Shown: piece by piece, positions 12,381 to 25,272 of the stretch
Position numbering within the stretch: position 1 is the first letter of the stretch
Layout: each line of letters begins with the position of its first letter
Origin: Trogon surrucura
Lineage: Eukaryota > Chordata > Aves > Trogoniformes > Trogonidae
Length of the DNA stretch: 64,000 nt
NCBI GenBank assembly: GCA_020746105.1
Contig: CM036658.1
Coordinates: forward strand, 28,545,099-28,609,098
Direction: 5' to 3'
Notes under the pieces: model-generated
Database searches by the model: none
What the model was told of the DNA's origin: nothing
The model's input: only the letters and a program-made list of their open reading frames with translations
Program-made: the position numbers and the translations under genes

Positions 12381-13689
12381 TTTGTGTGAGAAAGGGGGCC
12401 ATGTACATGTCTGAAGTCCCAACACTGACAATTTTTCTCATTTTTATCACTGATCTTGGGAGGTAAGGATACCAGTATGATTCCTAAAACATTTTAACTG
12501 ATAACAATGTCTCCAAGCATGCAAGTTGAGCCTCTGGAGTAGTCCAGTTAATGCTACTAAATTTCTTCAAATAACAGCCGATCTAGCTTTCCTTACACTT
12601 TGGCACTGCTTTTCTACAAGTATACTAGCACTTAGAGAATATTAGAGATCCCCAAACCTTTTCCAATTAAGGTTAAATATATTCTCTGCTGTAAGTACAC
12701 ATGACTCTCTTTAAAACAGTATGGTATTAAATTTCCCCCTCTGTGTTGCTTAGAAGACAAAATGATAAGCTTGCTGTTGCTTAGGGAAAAAAAAAATAAC
12801 AGCATCTCATTATGGTAACTTGGTCAGAGAGATGTAAGTTAGTTTCAGCTATAGCAGAATCTGATGTCATCCTGGTAATTACTAGGCAGAGTCAATAATA
12901 CCTCTCCTCAGTATAATTGCAAATCCAGTACAACCATGACCAGAACTAAATTGCTTGAGAGCAATCAATAGAAATCTCTTGATTGCATTCCCTGGTGTAC
13001 ACATCAGATATAAAAAGGAAAACTGTCCATCCAAGCAAAAGGTCAACTTTACAAACGAAAACTGCAATACAAAGCTAGGAAGAAGTTTATCCACACAGCA
13101 GCAGCCTCTTGGTTAATTCTGGCTAGAAGTGACAGGCCTGAATGGGAAGATGTATATGTTGAAGGATAGAGGCTATGCTTATGTGAACAGTAATTTGATG
13201 CAACTGGAGTGGAGCAATAGATTCATGTTGTTGATGTGAGTTCCTAATATTTGTTCCCTGTGTGGTTTGTGGCTTTTAGTCAGAATAAATTTAGCCAGTT
13301 TCCTCAAACCAAATATTCTCATCACATGTGGCTCAAAGCTGTCTGAAACACCGATCTTTGACTCAAATGTCTGTGTTGCTGTGACAGGCTGGACATCATT
13401 AGGTTTGCACCTGGAGTGGAACTTCTGGCTCAGCTTCCTCACAGAGAAATGTAGTTCAAGTACACCAAAACCACTGTGAGGACCAAAGCAAAGCATAGTA
13501 AGTGGGGAAGCTCAAGGGATGCATTCTGAAACCTCACTGTTGCTTGAACAAAAAGAGTATTGTAGATGAAGCCAAAAATTATCTCCAGAAACCTTAACTG
13601 CTGTTTTCCTAGATGCTTAGGGCCTTATCCTTCATCTTTTTCCTCCTTCAATCATTTTTGCTTTGACAGAAATCCCTGAATAAACATGT

Positions 13690-13840
13690 TGCTTTTGGTG
13701 CCATGTAATCTTACCACCCAAGATTTCCCTATGAATATTAAACAAAGAGATATCTAATAATTTATTAGACTCCAAGATTAATTTTACTTATTAGCCTGAT
13801 AGAGTTTCAGAAGCAATGGATGACTGGTGCTGATTTTGTG
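13690..13840. promoter_or_regulatory. candidate conserved non-coding element (AT-rich, homeodomain cores)
   Basis: This is a dense AT-rich block with several ATTA/TAAT cores (taataatttattag near 13756, agattaatttta near 13775, then ttattagcctgat near 13788) and no repeat similarity. It resembles vertebrate enhancer cores by texture only. Confidence 0.18.
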
Positions 13841-14689
13841 GGTGGGTTATTTTTAAAAACAAAAAGAGCTTTTTCTATATATGCGTCAGAAGTTGAATAT
13901 AAGCTTTGAAAAATACTGAAACTAAGTCTTGTGAAACTTCCGACAAGAATTTCTAGGCACCAGATCTGTGAGAGCCCAGCTGCTTACTTAGGATTCTCAA
14001 AAACACTGTGAAAAACAGACATCTAATAGTCCCAGAATCCCCTTTGAATATCTGCCCTCGGTTCTGAAGGAGCTAGAGCAATATATTGTTAAATTCTTTT
14101 TTTCATATATGTATCTTCATTATTTTCTCCATTTATGTTTTGGACCCGATGAAGCGGCAATTGTTACACATTCTGTCTGCTACTACATTTCATTTTAGAG
14201 GCTTCTGTTGCAATGGGTTAGCTTTCTAAACTAAGTGGAGTTTTCTGAGAAATGTACTTTAACATAAAATTGTGATTTTTCTCACTATGTCAAATTGTGC
14301 TGCCCACACAGTACACAACACAAAATAAATAAAAGTGCACAAAGCTGTGGTGTGGGAAACATCAAGAGTATTTCTGCTCAGGCTGTGCTGACAGAAATGT
14401 TTTCTTTCCAGTAACTCTATCTTTCATTTGACATGTCTTTTGTCACAAGTTTATGAGCCAAATATTTTCAACAGGTGCCAGATCTAATTTTTTTTTAGAT
14501 GCCTTCATAATTCTATAATTCTATAATGGGAGAAAAAGGCATTTGCCACATGAGAAAGCGTTTTGTAGAAGTCACTATAAAATTCTATTCATCTCTCAAC
14601 AAAGAAAAAAGTGTGACAGGCATTGCATTTGCATTATGGTATGGATTAAAGTACTGCAGTCAGAACAGCATAAAAAGGCTGTTAAATAG

Positions 14690-15100
14690 CTGATAATTTC
14701 ATCGCTTTGGAACCAAATGTAGAACTAAAATGCAGTTGCATTAGTAGTGTAATGCTGTGAACATTTTCAATTATCATGCTTAACCTTGCTAAGAAGCTAA
14801 AATGAATGCTATCAATACAGTGTGGCAGGGAGCAGCACAATAGCAGCCCTGCTATTCTCCTGCTTTCTCTCCGTTTTTTCCTCCTTGCTACTCTAAGGGA
14901 AATGTGTGGACTTTTGCCCACATCATTTCTAAATTGCACAAGCAATTGTTTCCTGTAGATTAATTTGTAATTCTGAATATCAAGAAGAAGAAAACACGAG
15001 CGTGTTCCTCCCCCAGGCCATTTACAGATCCGGAGTTTTAATGTAATCTGCAGCAGAAGGTGAGGAACCGACACATGAGGAAAGGGAGGGAGGCAGCAGC
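14690..15100. promoter_or_regulatory. candidate conserved non-coding element overlapping a 209-codon chance frame
   Basis: This non-repetitive block has a run of short motifs near 14932-14975 (ttgcacaagcaattg, then gattaatttgtaatt), followed by a CpG-bearing segment ('cacgagcgtgttcc', 'gatccggagtttta'). The minus-strand frame across it (14682-15311) is the longest non-repeat open frame in the window. Its peptide is a patchwork with no domain and no GC pattern suggesting codons. I favour non-coding sequence, possibly regulatory. Confidence 0.22.
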
Positions 15101-18100
15101 AGAGGCAATGGCAGGGTGTTTCCTCAGCAGAGATTTTTCTTTCTGTGACAAGAAAACTTGCTATACCCAGTGCTTGCAGCTTCCTTGCTGTTTTCTCTTG
15201 TGAGAACAGGTTCACATAAAGAAGCTTGTGGGGTGAATGTGGGCACACAGTGTACATACACACACAGGGCTTTATTTCAAGGAGGTCTTTGTATGACTGA
15301 CGCCCTTGCACATGGTTACTCTGGTGATGGTGGGTTAAATTAAATTAGGATAAATTAAAACAAACAAACACCTTCCACCAATATTGACACCGTTTTTCAA
15401 CCTGTGTACACAGGGCAGTTTGAGCTGTGTTTTTAGGGTTATTTAGGCAAGAAAAACAGCAGATAGATTTCAGGGAGAGTTAATAAATACGTAGATTAGT
15501 GATCTGAACACTGATGTCTTGTTAGTATTAAAATTCTCTCAAATGCTTATATATGACTCTGTTATCTAAACACCATGTAAAACCCAGCATTCCATGAGGA
15601 CAGAACTACCCATCTTCACTATTTTCTACCTTTTGAGCCTATTCAGAATAATTATGTCAATCTCTGTAGAGCTCTCTTTCATTCTTCCTTACTAATGAAG
15701 TTTTCTGCTCACCCAAGGCCAATCAGTCCAAAATAAAAGATGTATAAAAAAAATGGAACAGAGGATACTAAAGGGACTCGGAAGAAAAAAGCCTTATAAA
15801 AAAAGTGAGTAGGTAATTTGTCTTTTTGCAAGCTTTGCAGACGATTTTGCAGAGAGGGGTTCTAAAGAGGTGGCATTGCTCTCTTCCACTTTGTAGGAGG
15901 AGGGGAGAGAAGACTTAAGTAAAAATAAAAGAGAAATTTGTGTATGTATCTGCAATGAGCCTTCAATACAGTAGAAGAGTCATAAAAGTTAGAGCAAAAA
16001 GCTTTTGAGAAGACTTTGTGTCTTTACTCTTATCCAGCTGGTACCAACCAGTTTTAATCAGAATATTGCTGGGTTATTTGTCTTACAGGGTTTTTTTGTC
16101 TTTTGGTGCAAATGGGAAGTTACACTCTCTGATGGCAAGTGTGACTTCAGGTGTCCTGCCTCAAGGTTACCCATTCTGTTTTGTCTAAGAACAATCTTTT
16201 AGGGCAGATTGCCCTCAGCACACTGGAAAAATCATGCCCTGGGAGAAGGCAAAAAGAAGGAAATAAGTTGTCCTCTATCATTTCACCTGTGGGTTCTTAC
16301 GCTTTGGCCTAGAGTCTCCATAACTGAGTGGAGAATGCATAATCTCCTGAAAACTGCCAATCAAGGAGAAGAGAGGGACAATGAGAAAAGAAACATCTGT
16401 AACATTATCACAGGGACTCCAGCCAATTTTTTCATTCCTTATATTTTGGCAAGGATTGATGTTGATTTTTAATTGCTTGGTAAATTTATTTTCATTAGAA
16501 ACTTAAGAGAGTATTGTTAAATAAATGTTTAATATTCCTGTGGAGTCTGGAGCATGCATGTTTCAGGGAGGTGTTAGATTCCAAGCCATTCTATTGCGAT
16601 GCAGAGAGGGTTTCAGGAGTTTATCTGATGTCTGCCAAAGGCATATTAACTCCTGCCAAAATCTCTTTACTCGGACAGCAATGCCAAATCTCACCCTGTA
16701 ATCATTCATAAGGCAAGAGAGGACAGCATGAAACAAATGGGTGTCAGAATAGGAGGAGTTTCCAGGTGCTGTAGCAAAGGAGAGGGTCTTCTGGGCACAA
16801 CAGCCAAGAATTGCCTTGTGCTTCTCTGTGTCGATTTGCTGTGGCGCAACGATGGTACTGAAAGCATTTGAAAACCCGACTTTGCCATCTGTAATGGGGA
16901 TCTTGCTGGTCATAAAGAATATTTATCTGTGTCAAGAGGACACTGAGATTACCCCTGAGCACCTCCAGATGACTGAGCACAGCTGGATGTTTGAAAAGGA
17001 GGGACAGGATCCTGGAAAAAAGGACATGTGCTAGAATCAAGAGATGCCATTTGGCTGAAGGTTGGCCATCTGCTTAATTTAGGTGGAAAAGGAAACGTCC
17101 TTTGGCATTAAGAGTATCTGAGATGTTTTTATTTTTACTCTTTCATAGATCCATTTTCTAATTACTAATATATAAGACTTCCAATATATAGCTGTTATTC
17201 ACTGTAGCAGCTAGACTAGAAACCTTTTGCATGTCTCTAATTATAACTGTTTAGCTTGATTTCCCAAGGAAATGGAGGATTTATGGAAGTACACTGTATT
17301 TTATGCTTCCCTCCTATCCTCTTAACCTCTAAATTCCTCAATGATTTCAGTCTGATGAGTTAGAAGGCATCAGGTAAGATGTATATGTTGACTAAAGCAT
17401 GTTAACAATCTACCGAAGTCAAAGTAGGTGTAGTTCCAACCTGAGATTTATGTGTTGAGGTTAAACTTGTGAAAAGTCTCCTGTTTTCTGTTGTTTGTAC
17501 TGTACATGTCATGTGTGCAGATGAAGCTCTTTAAATGTTGTTCTTCACAGAGGGACTGCTGGTGTGCACTCTTGGCTTGAGTGTCACTGTTCACTGATAC
17601 AGCTGACCCAGGGCTTTCAGGCTGGATCTGAGACCTCCCTCCTGTTTAGTATAATTGGACTCTGCCCCAGGGCTGGAGTCTTAACTGCTTTGGATTGCAA
17701 TGCAATTGAAAAGGGAGGAAAAAACCCAGTAGCTACAGCTGTTCAAGTTTCCAACCGTATGTACAATCTCTTTTTAACACCCTTGGAGCTTTCCAGGGCA
17801 GCTTTTCAGGTTATCTGATGAACTTTTAGAGAGAGGGCTCTGATACAAAAATCCTACTCTTTGAGCAAAATGGCAGCTGTGTGAGGACCTTGAAAAATTT
17901 GGACCTTTCCTTTATGACATCTGTTCTCCATGGGCCAGAAGAATTTAGTACTAGGAAGCCAACAATTATGCCTAAGGGGCCTGAAAAAAATGTTATGTAG
18001 AGCCAAGTATTACACTGTCATACAGCTTTTCTTTGTCTTTTGTTGTCTGTAGATCTATATTAGAGACCTTATTTTTTTTAAAAAAAAATTAATAATAAAT

Positions 18101-20789
18101 TTATGGTTCTAAAGTTATCCACTACCTTGAAATTCAAAATGACCCTGTTTTTATATTGAGGTTTTTGAAATGCTTGCTCAATATCTCAACACAAAACTGG
18201 TTTTGTTTCGTACTTTACCACTCAATTTACCTTTTCTCTTTATCATTTTCCTTACTCTTTTTCTACTTGGAGACTCCTTGCAATCTGATTTCAAGAGCCC
18301 TTCATGGGCTTGTTGTCAAAAGTGTTCAACTCCCTCTGCTCAGCATGTTCAATCCGTTTTACCTGCCCTATGGTCTTGTTTATTGTTGTTTAACATTGCT
18401 GTTATATGGTTCTTAGATTTTTCAGCTGTACTGGATCTTTGAAAGCTGGCAGGATGAATTGCTGGGTTTCCAGTCTTTAATGTTTATCTCCCCTTGGATC
18501 TAACCATCTGTTCCTATTTGGCAGAGCAGGTAAATGATTTTTTTTTTAACTTCCTTTCATTTGCCCTGTTTCCTGCAGATACTTAGCTTGCTTCTTTCCT
18601 CTTTCTCTCTCCAGACATCATCAAGAAGAATTTGGTGGCCTGTACCAAAGCTGATGAATCTGATCGAAATTTCCATGTCATATTGTATGTTGCAAGGTTT
18701 GCTTAATGACGAGGAGGTAGAGATTTTTCTTTTATTGGTATTTACATTGGCTAATGTATCCTTATGGAATACAACACAACATCCACAAAGTTAGGACTTC
18801 TCTTTTTTTGGCCTTTATATCTCAATATCACATCTTTGAGCACATCAGCAAGCCACTTATCTGTTATTTTGGGAATTAACATCTGTTCTGCAAGAGTTCA
18901 ACCCCCATATATTCCAATCCCAGTCACAGATACCAAAGGCAACTCCACACTTAAGACCTGTAGTCATGCAACAGTCCTGAATTTCAAAGATGGTGTACTT
19001 AGTTTTTTTTCAGTTTTTCCAGTTTTTCTCATTTACTGTCAATGTCAGGGTGCCTGGAATCTTTCACTCTCCTTGCTGTCTGGATCGTGAAGTCTCAAAG
19101 GGAGAGTCTAAAAACTTGGTGATCTATTATACCCTTTTCCACACTGCTGAGGAGAAAACAACGAGACAGGGAATGTGGAAAGGAGAATGCATTTGTTCTT
19201 CTCATATTTATCACCTGTAGCAGGAAGCCCAACTTTTAAAAGCTACCTTCAGTTTTGAAAGTGCTGTACTGCTACCCTAAATAATAGTATTTGTATACAT
19301 TTGGAACTACAAATGCTGCCTTTTAGAGTTGGAGATACTATCCTTCTTGAGCACAATATTCACTTAAGGCCTTTTACAGCATTCTCTCAGCTGATTTGTG
19401 CTTTATTTTTTAAATTTGACGTTGAAGTGAAAAGGGATCTTCTTGTGGTGCATGCCCTAACGAGTTACTGAAGGGCAGTTAAGGATCTCCCACACGAAAG
19501 GATAAATCTGAATGAAAACCCACCTGCTGTTGCCTTTTGTCATTCATCAACTGTCCTCAGATTCTCAGTCAGACCTATGAAATAATTTGCCAGTTGTTGC
19601 AGTCTGTCAACTATGCCTGTTAACTAAAAGTCATTTTCATACAACAGCTGTCACTCTGTAGTTTGTGCATAATGAGTTGCTTGCCAGTCTCCTTCTGAAA
19701 CCAGAACCCACAGCCATTTGTCATTCTTGGAAGTTCTTGTAAAGAACCCAAGACCCAAGTTGACACCAAGGCTGAGTGCCCGTCTGAGATTCAGAGCCCT
19801 TATTGCTGTAGCCACTGAGATTTTCAATTGTTTTGACTAGTTCATTAGGTCAGAGTGATACTGAATGGACAAAGTGGATTTTGTGTGATGGTTGGTAATG
19901 TATTATCTGCTGTATGACTAAGAGGATTTGGATTTTCAGTTCAGTCAGCCAGGCTTTTTTCCCCAGCTACTAAGAATTATTTTTTAAACTATGCTATAAG
20001 GGATTTACAATGATCTTCTCCAACAATTTTTTGCAAGTTCTGTAACTTGATGCAGGACCAGGAGATCCTTCTGACAGCTCAGTAAGAGTTACTTATTCAT
20101 TCTCACTAAAGCCAAAGAAGCTGTGCTAGATGTTAGAGCAGTGTCTTGACTATTGACACAAGTGGTATTTAAATGATGAAGCTCCTTAGATATTGCAGTC
20201 CATGATGATTTTGGTTTCCCAGATACTGAATATTTCCTGATAATTGCCATCTTCGACAATTCTGCAAGCAGCTACAGGCTATTCTAATACAAGAACAGTA
20301 AATTATATCTGGTCTTTAGACTGAATAATGCTTTTTTATTTTTTTTTCCATGTGGTTGATATTTAGATTTAGGCCATGCTCAGAAAATATTCATCAAAGC
20401 ACTTAGGGCTTTATTATTTGTAAAGAGGTTTCCTGTCTTCCGCTTTGCCTGCTTGATTCAAAAAGCTTGTCTGGTTTTGTTTCCTCCGGTTTAGACTAAA
20501 GGCTCTGCTTGTTGATTTACCTAGTAAAATGTTTTACTACACTTCAAACTCTGTGTGAAATTCTGCTGTCAGAGTGCAAAAAGGCAGAGTGACACCAACT
20601 TGGTCCTTGTTTAGGGTTTATTACTCATGCAACACAAGATAGATTTCAAGGCCCTGCTAATGTTCTGTAATGTCTTCTATCATCAAGTCCTGGAATACAT
20701 TTCAGACTTGGGTCTTGGTTTTGCATGAGATATGTTTCACATATTAATGTACTAGGTGACTGAAATAAAAATGACCGCTGTAATCACTG

Positions 20790-20813
20790 TGTTCTCTCAA
20801 GTGTTCTCTCAAG
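20790..20813. repeat. 12-bp direct tandem duplication
   Basis: TGTTCTCTCAAG occurs twice back to back with no mismatch. It is probably a simple slippage duplication. No function is inferred. Confidence 0.75.
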
Positions 20814-23800
20814 GGTGCCCCTTGCTCTCTTTTGCAGGTTACGCACTCATGCATCACAGCACTGCCAGAAGGGAGGAAGAGCGGCATACACTAGGTGCTC
20901 TGTTTCACCACTCAAAACCACACAAGCTGTTATTCAGGCTTATTTGAGTCCACTTTAAATCTCAGTTCTCAAATGACTTACACTAAAACAGAGCCAGAAT
21001 CGCCAGACAGTATCTCTGAATTTACTGTATCACTTGAAAACACAGCCTCTAGTTAAATCAGGTTAAACCCTTGGTGAAAGGGCATAGCCAGACATACCAG
21101 CTGGGTCAGGAGAGGAGTGACTCAATTTGCACATTCTCAGCTGGTTCAGATTTTCTAGCTTTACTGAATTTGTAACTGCTGAGAGTAACCTGTGCTAACC
21201 TGCATATATCTTAGGCTTTTACTTTATTGTAACACTTTCTCTTTTTTTTTCACAGAAACTGGTGGAGGTTTCACTGCGTACACAATTGTGCCGGCACTGC
21301 TGAGGAGGCAGGAGCGAGACAGAGGAGGGGGTGAGCAGATGAGGACAGTGACCCCTTAATCAGATTAAGATGTAGCCACAGCACATCTGACTGTTTTCTG
21401 AATATTTTTAATTTAAAAAAAATACAAATGTTGACATGGGGATGGCCAGGAGCCAAGGATGAAATTCTGACCGTGTCGAGCATGCAACTGAGATGAATTT
21501 CCTGGGTCAATGAATTCCATCCCATGTTTTTCCAGGAAAACATTCTTGAACTGATCACAGTCCACATTAAAGTTTATTTGGTCTGTTGACCTGTTATCCT
21601 TGAAAGCCAAACATCCCATAGACTTCATTTCGGTTGGGATTTCATTTCATGTGATAGCTCATCAGAGACATAAATATTCACAGAACGTTTTTGCCTAACC
21701 TTTCAGACTGGAGCCTTCCCCATAGCACATCCCAATGACATCCCTGTTGCCATTCTGCTGCTTAAAGATACGTCTGCTCAGAGTGCCACCCTCCATTTTA
21801 TAGGTCACCGTAAGGGGTCTTCTGCACATTAAACATGTTCTGCCCCACAAGTGGGAAAGCTCTGTGGCTGAAATATCTATTTCCTAGCAGGTAGGTGGTG
21901 ACAGGGAAAGAACTCTTGGTCCTTTTCTTAAACAAACCTTGCCTCCACCCGGGCTGTGTGCTGGTGACCAGGATTTCCCCCAAGCTAAAATGCAAAACTG
22001 AGAGTGTTAGAGGGTGAGGCACTAACCTAGCTTATGTTATTTCAACTTTTTGCCATTAACCTTCTACTGATGAGGTAGTTTTTAGTCTTTCCTCTGTAGT
22101 CCTCTGATTTATTTCTTAGCCAGCTCATACCTCTGAGTTGTGTTCATTTCCTTACCAGTCCTGGAGAAACCTTGTCACATAGGCTCTGCCCTTTGCTTTT
22201 GTAAAATCACACATCTGTGTGTTCCAGCTTTCCTTTCAACAGAGGACTTTTTATTTGTTTCCTGATTTTGTCCTTTCAGTATATTTCTGAAGTGCAGTGG
22301 AAAGCAAGACAAGCAAAAGAGACCATTTGCCTGTCTGGCAAGGGAAATGGCATGATTTAGAAATGATGGAGCTAAAGAAATACTAAAACCTCCAGGAAAA
22401 TTCTAACATTTGTTCGGATGTTTTTGTTTATTTTTAGAGCTGTGGAATATCCATGATTTTCAGTGTTTTGACCTTTACTTTGAAGAATGTCATAATTGTG
22501 CCAGCAAACTCAGCTGTCAATATTTTCATTTCACACCTCTTTATAGAAGTTCATAAGTGACCTATAAAATTACACATACTGAGCATATGTGGTCTCAGGC
22601 AGGAAAAGATTTAATAAATAAATACATAAATACAAATGTGTCTATTTAAAAGTTATAAAGCCACAAAAAAATTAAATTGGTGATTTCAAATGCATTTTAC
22701 AGTCCTATAACTCAAAAACAATCATCCAGTCTTTTCTTCTTTTAAACTCAAAATGATTAACCTCTTAGTCTTTAATGTGGACTGATGCAGTGCCTGTGGC
22801 CATTACGGCAAATAACCACATTATTGCATTTAGGAAATTAGCTAGTGTATGCTTGCAGTAATTTTGTCTCCATGAAAATGGCTCAACAAATTTTAAGCAG
22901 GCAGACTTATTACAGGAGTCAGTTCTGCTTTTAGATACACACCATCTTTGTGCATTCATGTGGCTTCACCAGAGTGTATTTGAAAGGATCTTTGTAAGTG
23001 AACTTTAATATTAGGAGTTTTCCTGCTGAAGGACTGGGAAAATGAGGAGGGAAGGGGTCTGACTTTTAGAATGCTGTGTGTTTTAGAGGAAAAACAAGGA
23101 AAAATTCCCAACTACTCTTTTGGGGTTTTTTTTGTGATTCATATAATGTTTAAATATTAGATGGTAATAGGTCTGAGAAACTTGTTACATAACTTCTGTG
23201 TTTTCTATAATACTACTAAATCTATATAGAACGCTATAATTTCCAAACTGGCACTTGTAGGGTAAAAATGTTGCTGTGTAAAACTGGTGTTAAAGTTCAT
23301 AGGAGCTTTAGTCTTCAACTCCCCACCTAACATCCTTTCAAAAAATATTGAGATCACCCAGATACTTGTGCTTCTGAAAATTTGGCATGAAATTTTTTTA
23401 ATTTTTTTTTTATGAAACACACATCCTTATTATATTTTCTCCTAAAACTGAGTTGAATTCAGCACTGTGCTCTATGGCAAATACCCACCTCCGCAAGAGG
23501 GAACAGAAGCAGTGGCACATATGGCAGAGTGGTGAGATTTTATGCCATGACGATAGTGTGGGTAGTAAACTCTTCCCCCCTTTTCTGCTCCCTAAATGTC
23601 AAACTGATGTGAAAAGAGGGAAAAGCAGCGTATGTGCTTTGGGCAAATGCAGTGTGAGATGGGAGGTTTTTTTGCAAAGATGAGAGAAGGAGGGTCTCCT
23701 ACATTTTGATAAGAAGTTACATTCATCGGATAATCCAAGTTATCGTTGTGTTGTTCTGGGTGATGCTTCTCTGGGATCTCTCTCACAGTGGTACATTGTT

Positions 23801-24744
23801 CAGCCATCAGTCTTAACACCTAGAGTGAACACACAGGTCAGTCTTGCGCTGGCTTTTTGTTTTCCTCCTCACACAGGCACCCCTAAGCAAGGTTAAACAG
23901 TAGTGTTGTTATTTCTACTATGTCCATGTTACTTCCAGCTCGGGAATTATGACTTGACCAGGTAATGTTTTATTTTAAGACCTTCTTTTAAGAGGGGGAT
24001 GGGGCAGATATTGTTGGCCCAGCCCTGAAGATTTCTGAATGCCCCAATGTTTCAGTTTATTCTGAAATCCTAAACTGTACTGTGTCTTGCATGGTTTTGC
24101 ATTTCAGTGGAAAAAGTTCACATAGTTCAAGTCCTAAGGTTACATTAATAGGGAAATATGTTGAAAATATAAAGACACAGTGTCTCTAAATAAACTACAG
24201 TAATTCTGTGCTTGAAATACATGATTTTTTGGTGCCACAAAAATCCTAGAAGGGTCTTCCACACCTAAGTTCAGTGTTTTAGCAATTAACTAATTGATCC
24301 CTTTAACATCATGTTAACTCTCTTAAAGATATTAATTAGCATACTTTCCCTCTAAAGCTTCACAGGATACACTAGTAAATCTCAAGAAAATAAATGAGTA
24401 GAGATGTTGTTGAAACCAGTCTGGAAGAATATTCTTTATACCACAACTTACATTGCAGGACTAGGTAAATATTTGAAAACTCAAAGAAAATGTTACATTT
24501 TCCAGCATTCCCTTACCTCAATTAGAATTCAAAAAATAGGCTCTTTCTTTAAAATATATAGGTTTCTTTTTTTCCATTTTACACAGTACCATAATATGAA
24601 ATGAAGACTAATGTCAGCCTTTGTATTAGAGCTGTCCACACCTGCAATAACAAAATTCCAAATGCAGTGAAATTCCCCTGATTTCAGAGTTGCCCACAGG
24701 TTTTGCTGAATTTGCTGACTTCAATGAGTGGTGTACAAAACTGG

Positions 24745-25272
24745 GATAACACTGAGTCCAGTTTCTGGTGTCCCCACTATAAGAGGGATATAGATCTATC
24801 GGAGTGTGTTCAGAGGAGGGCCACAAAGATGATCCAGGGGCTGGAGCACCTCTGCTACAAGGACAGGCTGTGGGAGCTGAGATTGTTCAGTCTTGAAAAG
24901 AGAAGACTTCGGTGGGACATAATAGCTGCCTTCCAATACCTGAAGGGATCCTACAGGAAGGCTGGGGAGGGACTTTTTACAAGAGCGTCGACTGATAGTA
25001 CAAGGGGAAATGGGTTTAAGTTGAAGGAGAATAGATTTAGATTGGATCTTAAGAGGAAATTCTTCAGTACGAGGGTGACAAGAGTTTGGAATAAATTACC
25101 CAGAGATGTTCTGGCTGCCCCCTCCCTGAAGGTGTTCAAGGCCAAGTTGGACAAAGCCTTGAGTAGCCTGATCTAGTAAAAAGGCGTCTCTGCCCATGAC
25201 AGGGAGGTTGGATTAGATGATCTCTAAGGTCCCTTCCAACCTAGGCCATTCTGTAATTCTATGATTCTATGA
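24745..25272 (+). mobile_element. CR1 LINE, 5'-truncated 3' fragment (ORF2 C-terminus plus 3' end)
   Basis: The plus strand is open for the last ~140 codons of a CR1 ORF2 and ends at the stop codon at 25174-25176. Diagnostic peptide blocks are [54 protein letters not shown] and APSLKVFKAKLDKALSSLI. The short 3' untranslated part carries the usual 'ggttggattagatgatct...ggtcccttccaacc' block and ends with 'attctgtaattctatgattctatg', the family's octamer tail. No target-site duplication is seen, as is normal for CR1. The C-terminal wording (FKAKLD) differs from copies A and B (FKTRLD, FKTCLD), so it belongs to another subfamily. It is dead by 5' truncation. Confidence 0.93.

Larger units (their letters stand above)
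6771..24744. other. long non-coding stretch, mostly unremarkable
   Basis: About 18 kb of AT-rich sequence has no recognisable gene, no young transposon and only short simple repeats. Exceptions are listed separately: a two-frame open segment near 11.4-11.6 kb, a palindrome near 12.35 kb, candidate conserved blocks near 13.7 and 14.7-15.1 kb, and a small tandem duplication near 20.8 kb. The longest open frame (minus strand, 14682-15311, 209 codons) has no domain, and its composition does not look like a conserved protein. Intron or intergenic desert are equally possible. Confidence 0.5.

Noticed and set aside
14682-15311. 209-codon minus-strand open frame, the longest outside the transposons
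   Set aside because: The peptide has no domain or compositional sign of coding, and the underlying DNA looks more like regulatory or neutral sequence. An open frame of this length is possible by chance in 64 kb.
16563-17040. Several overlapping minus-strand frames of 60-116 codons
   Set aside because: Multiple frames are open at once, with no recognisable peptide. This is a chance low-stop region.
19750-19830. Stretch reminiscent of a tRNA-derived or old DNA-transposon repeat (antisense 'ctcagtggctacagca')
   Set aside because: Promoter boxes are imperfect and no repeat boundaries are visible. It is too short to call.
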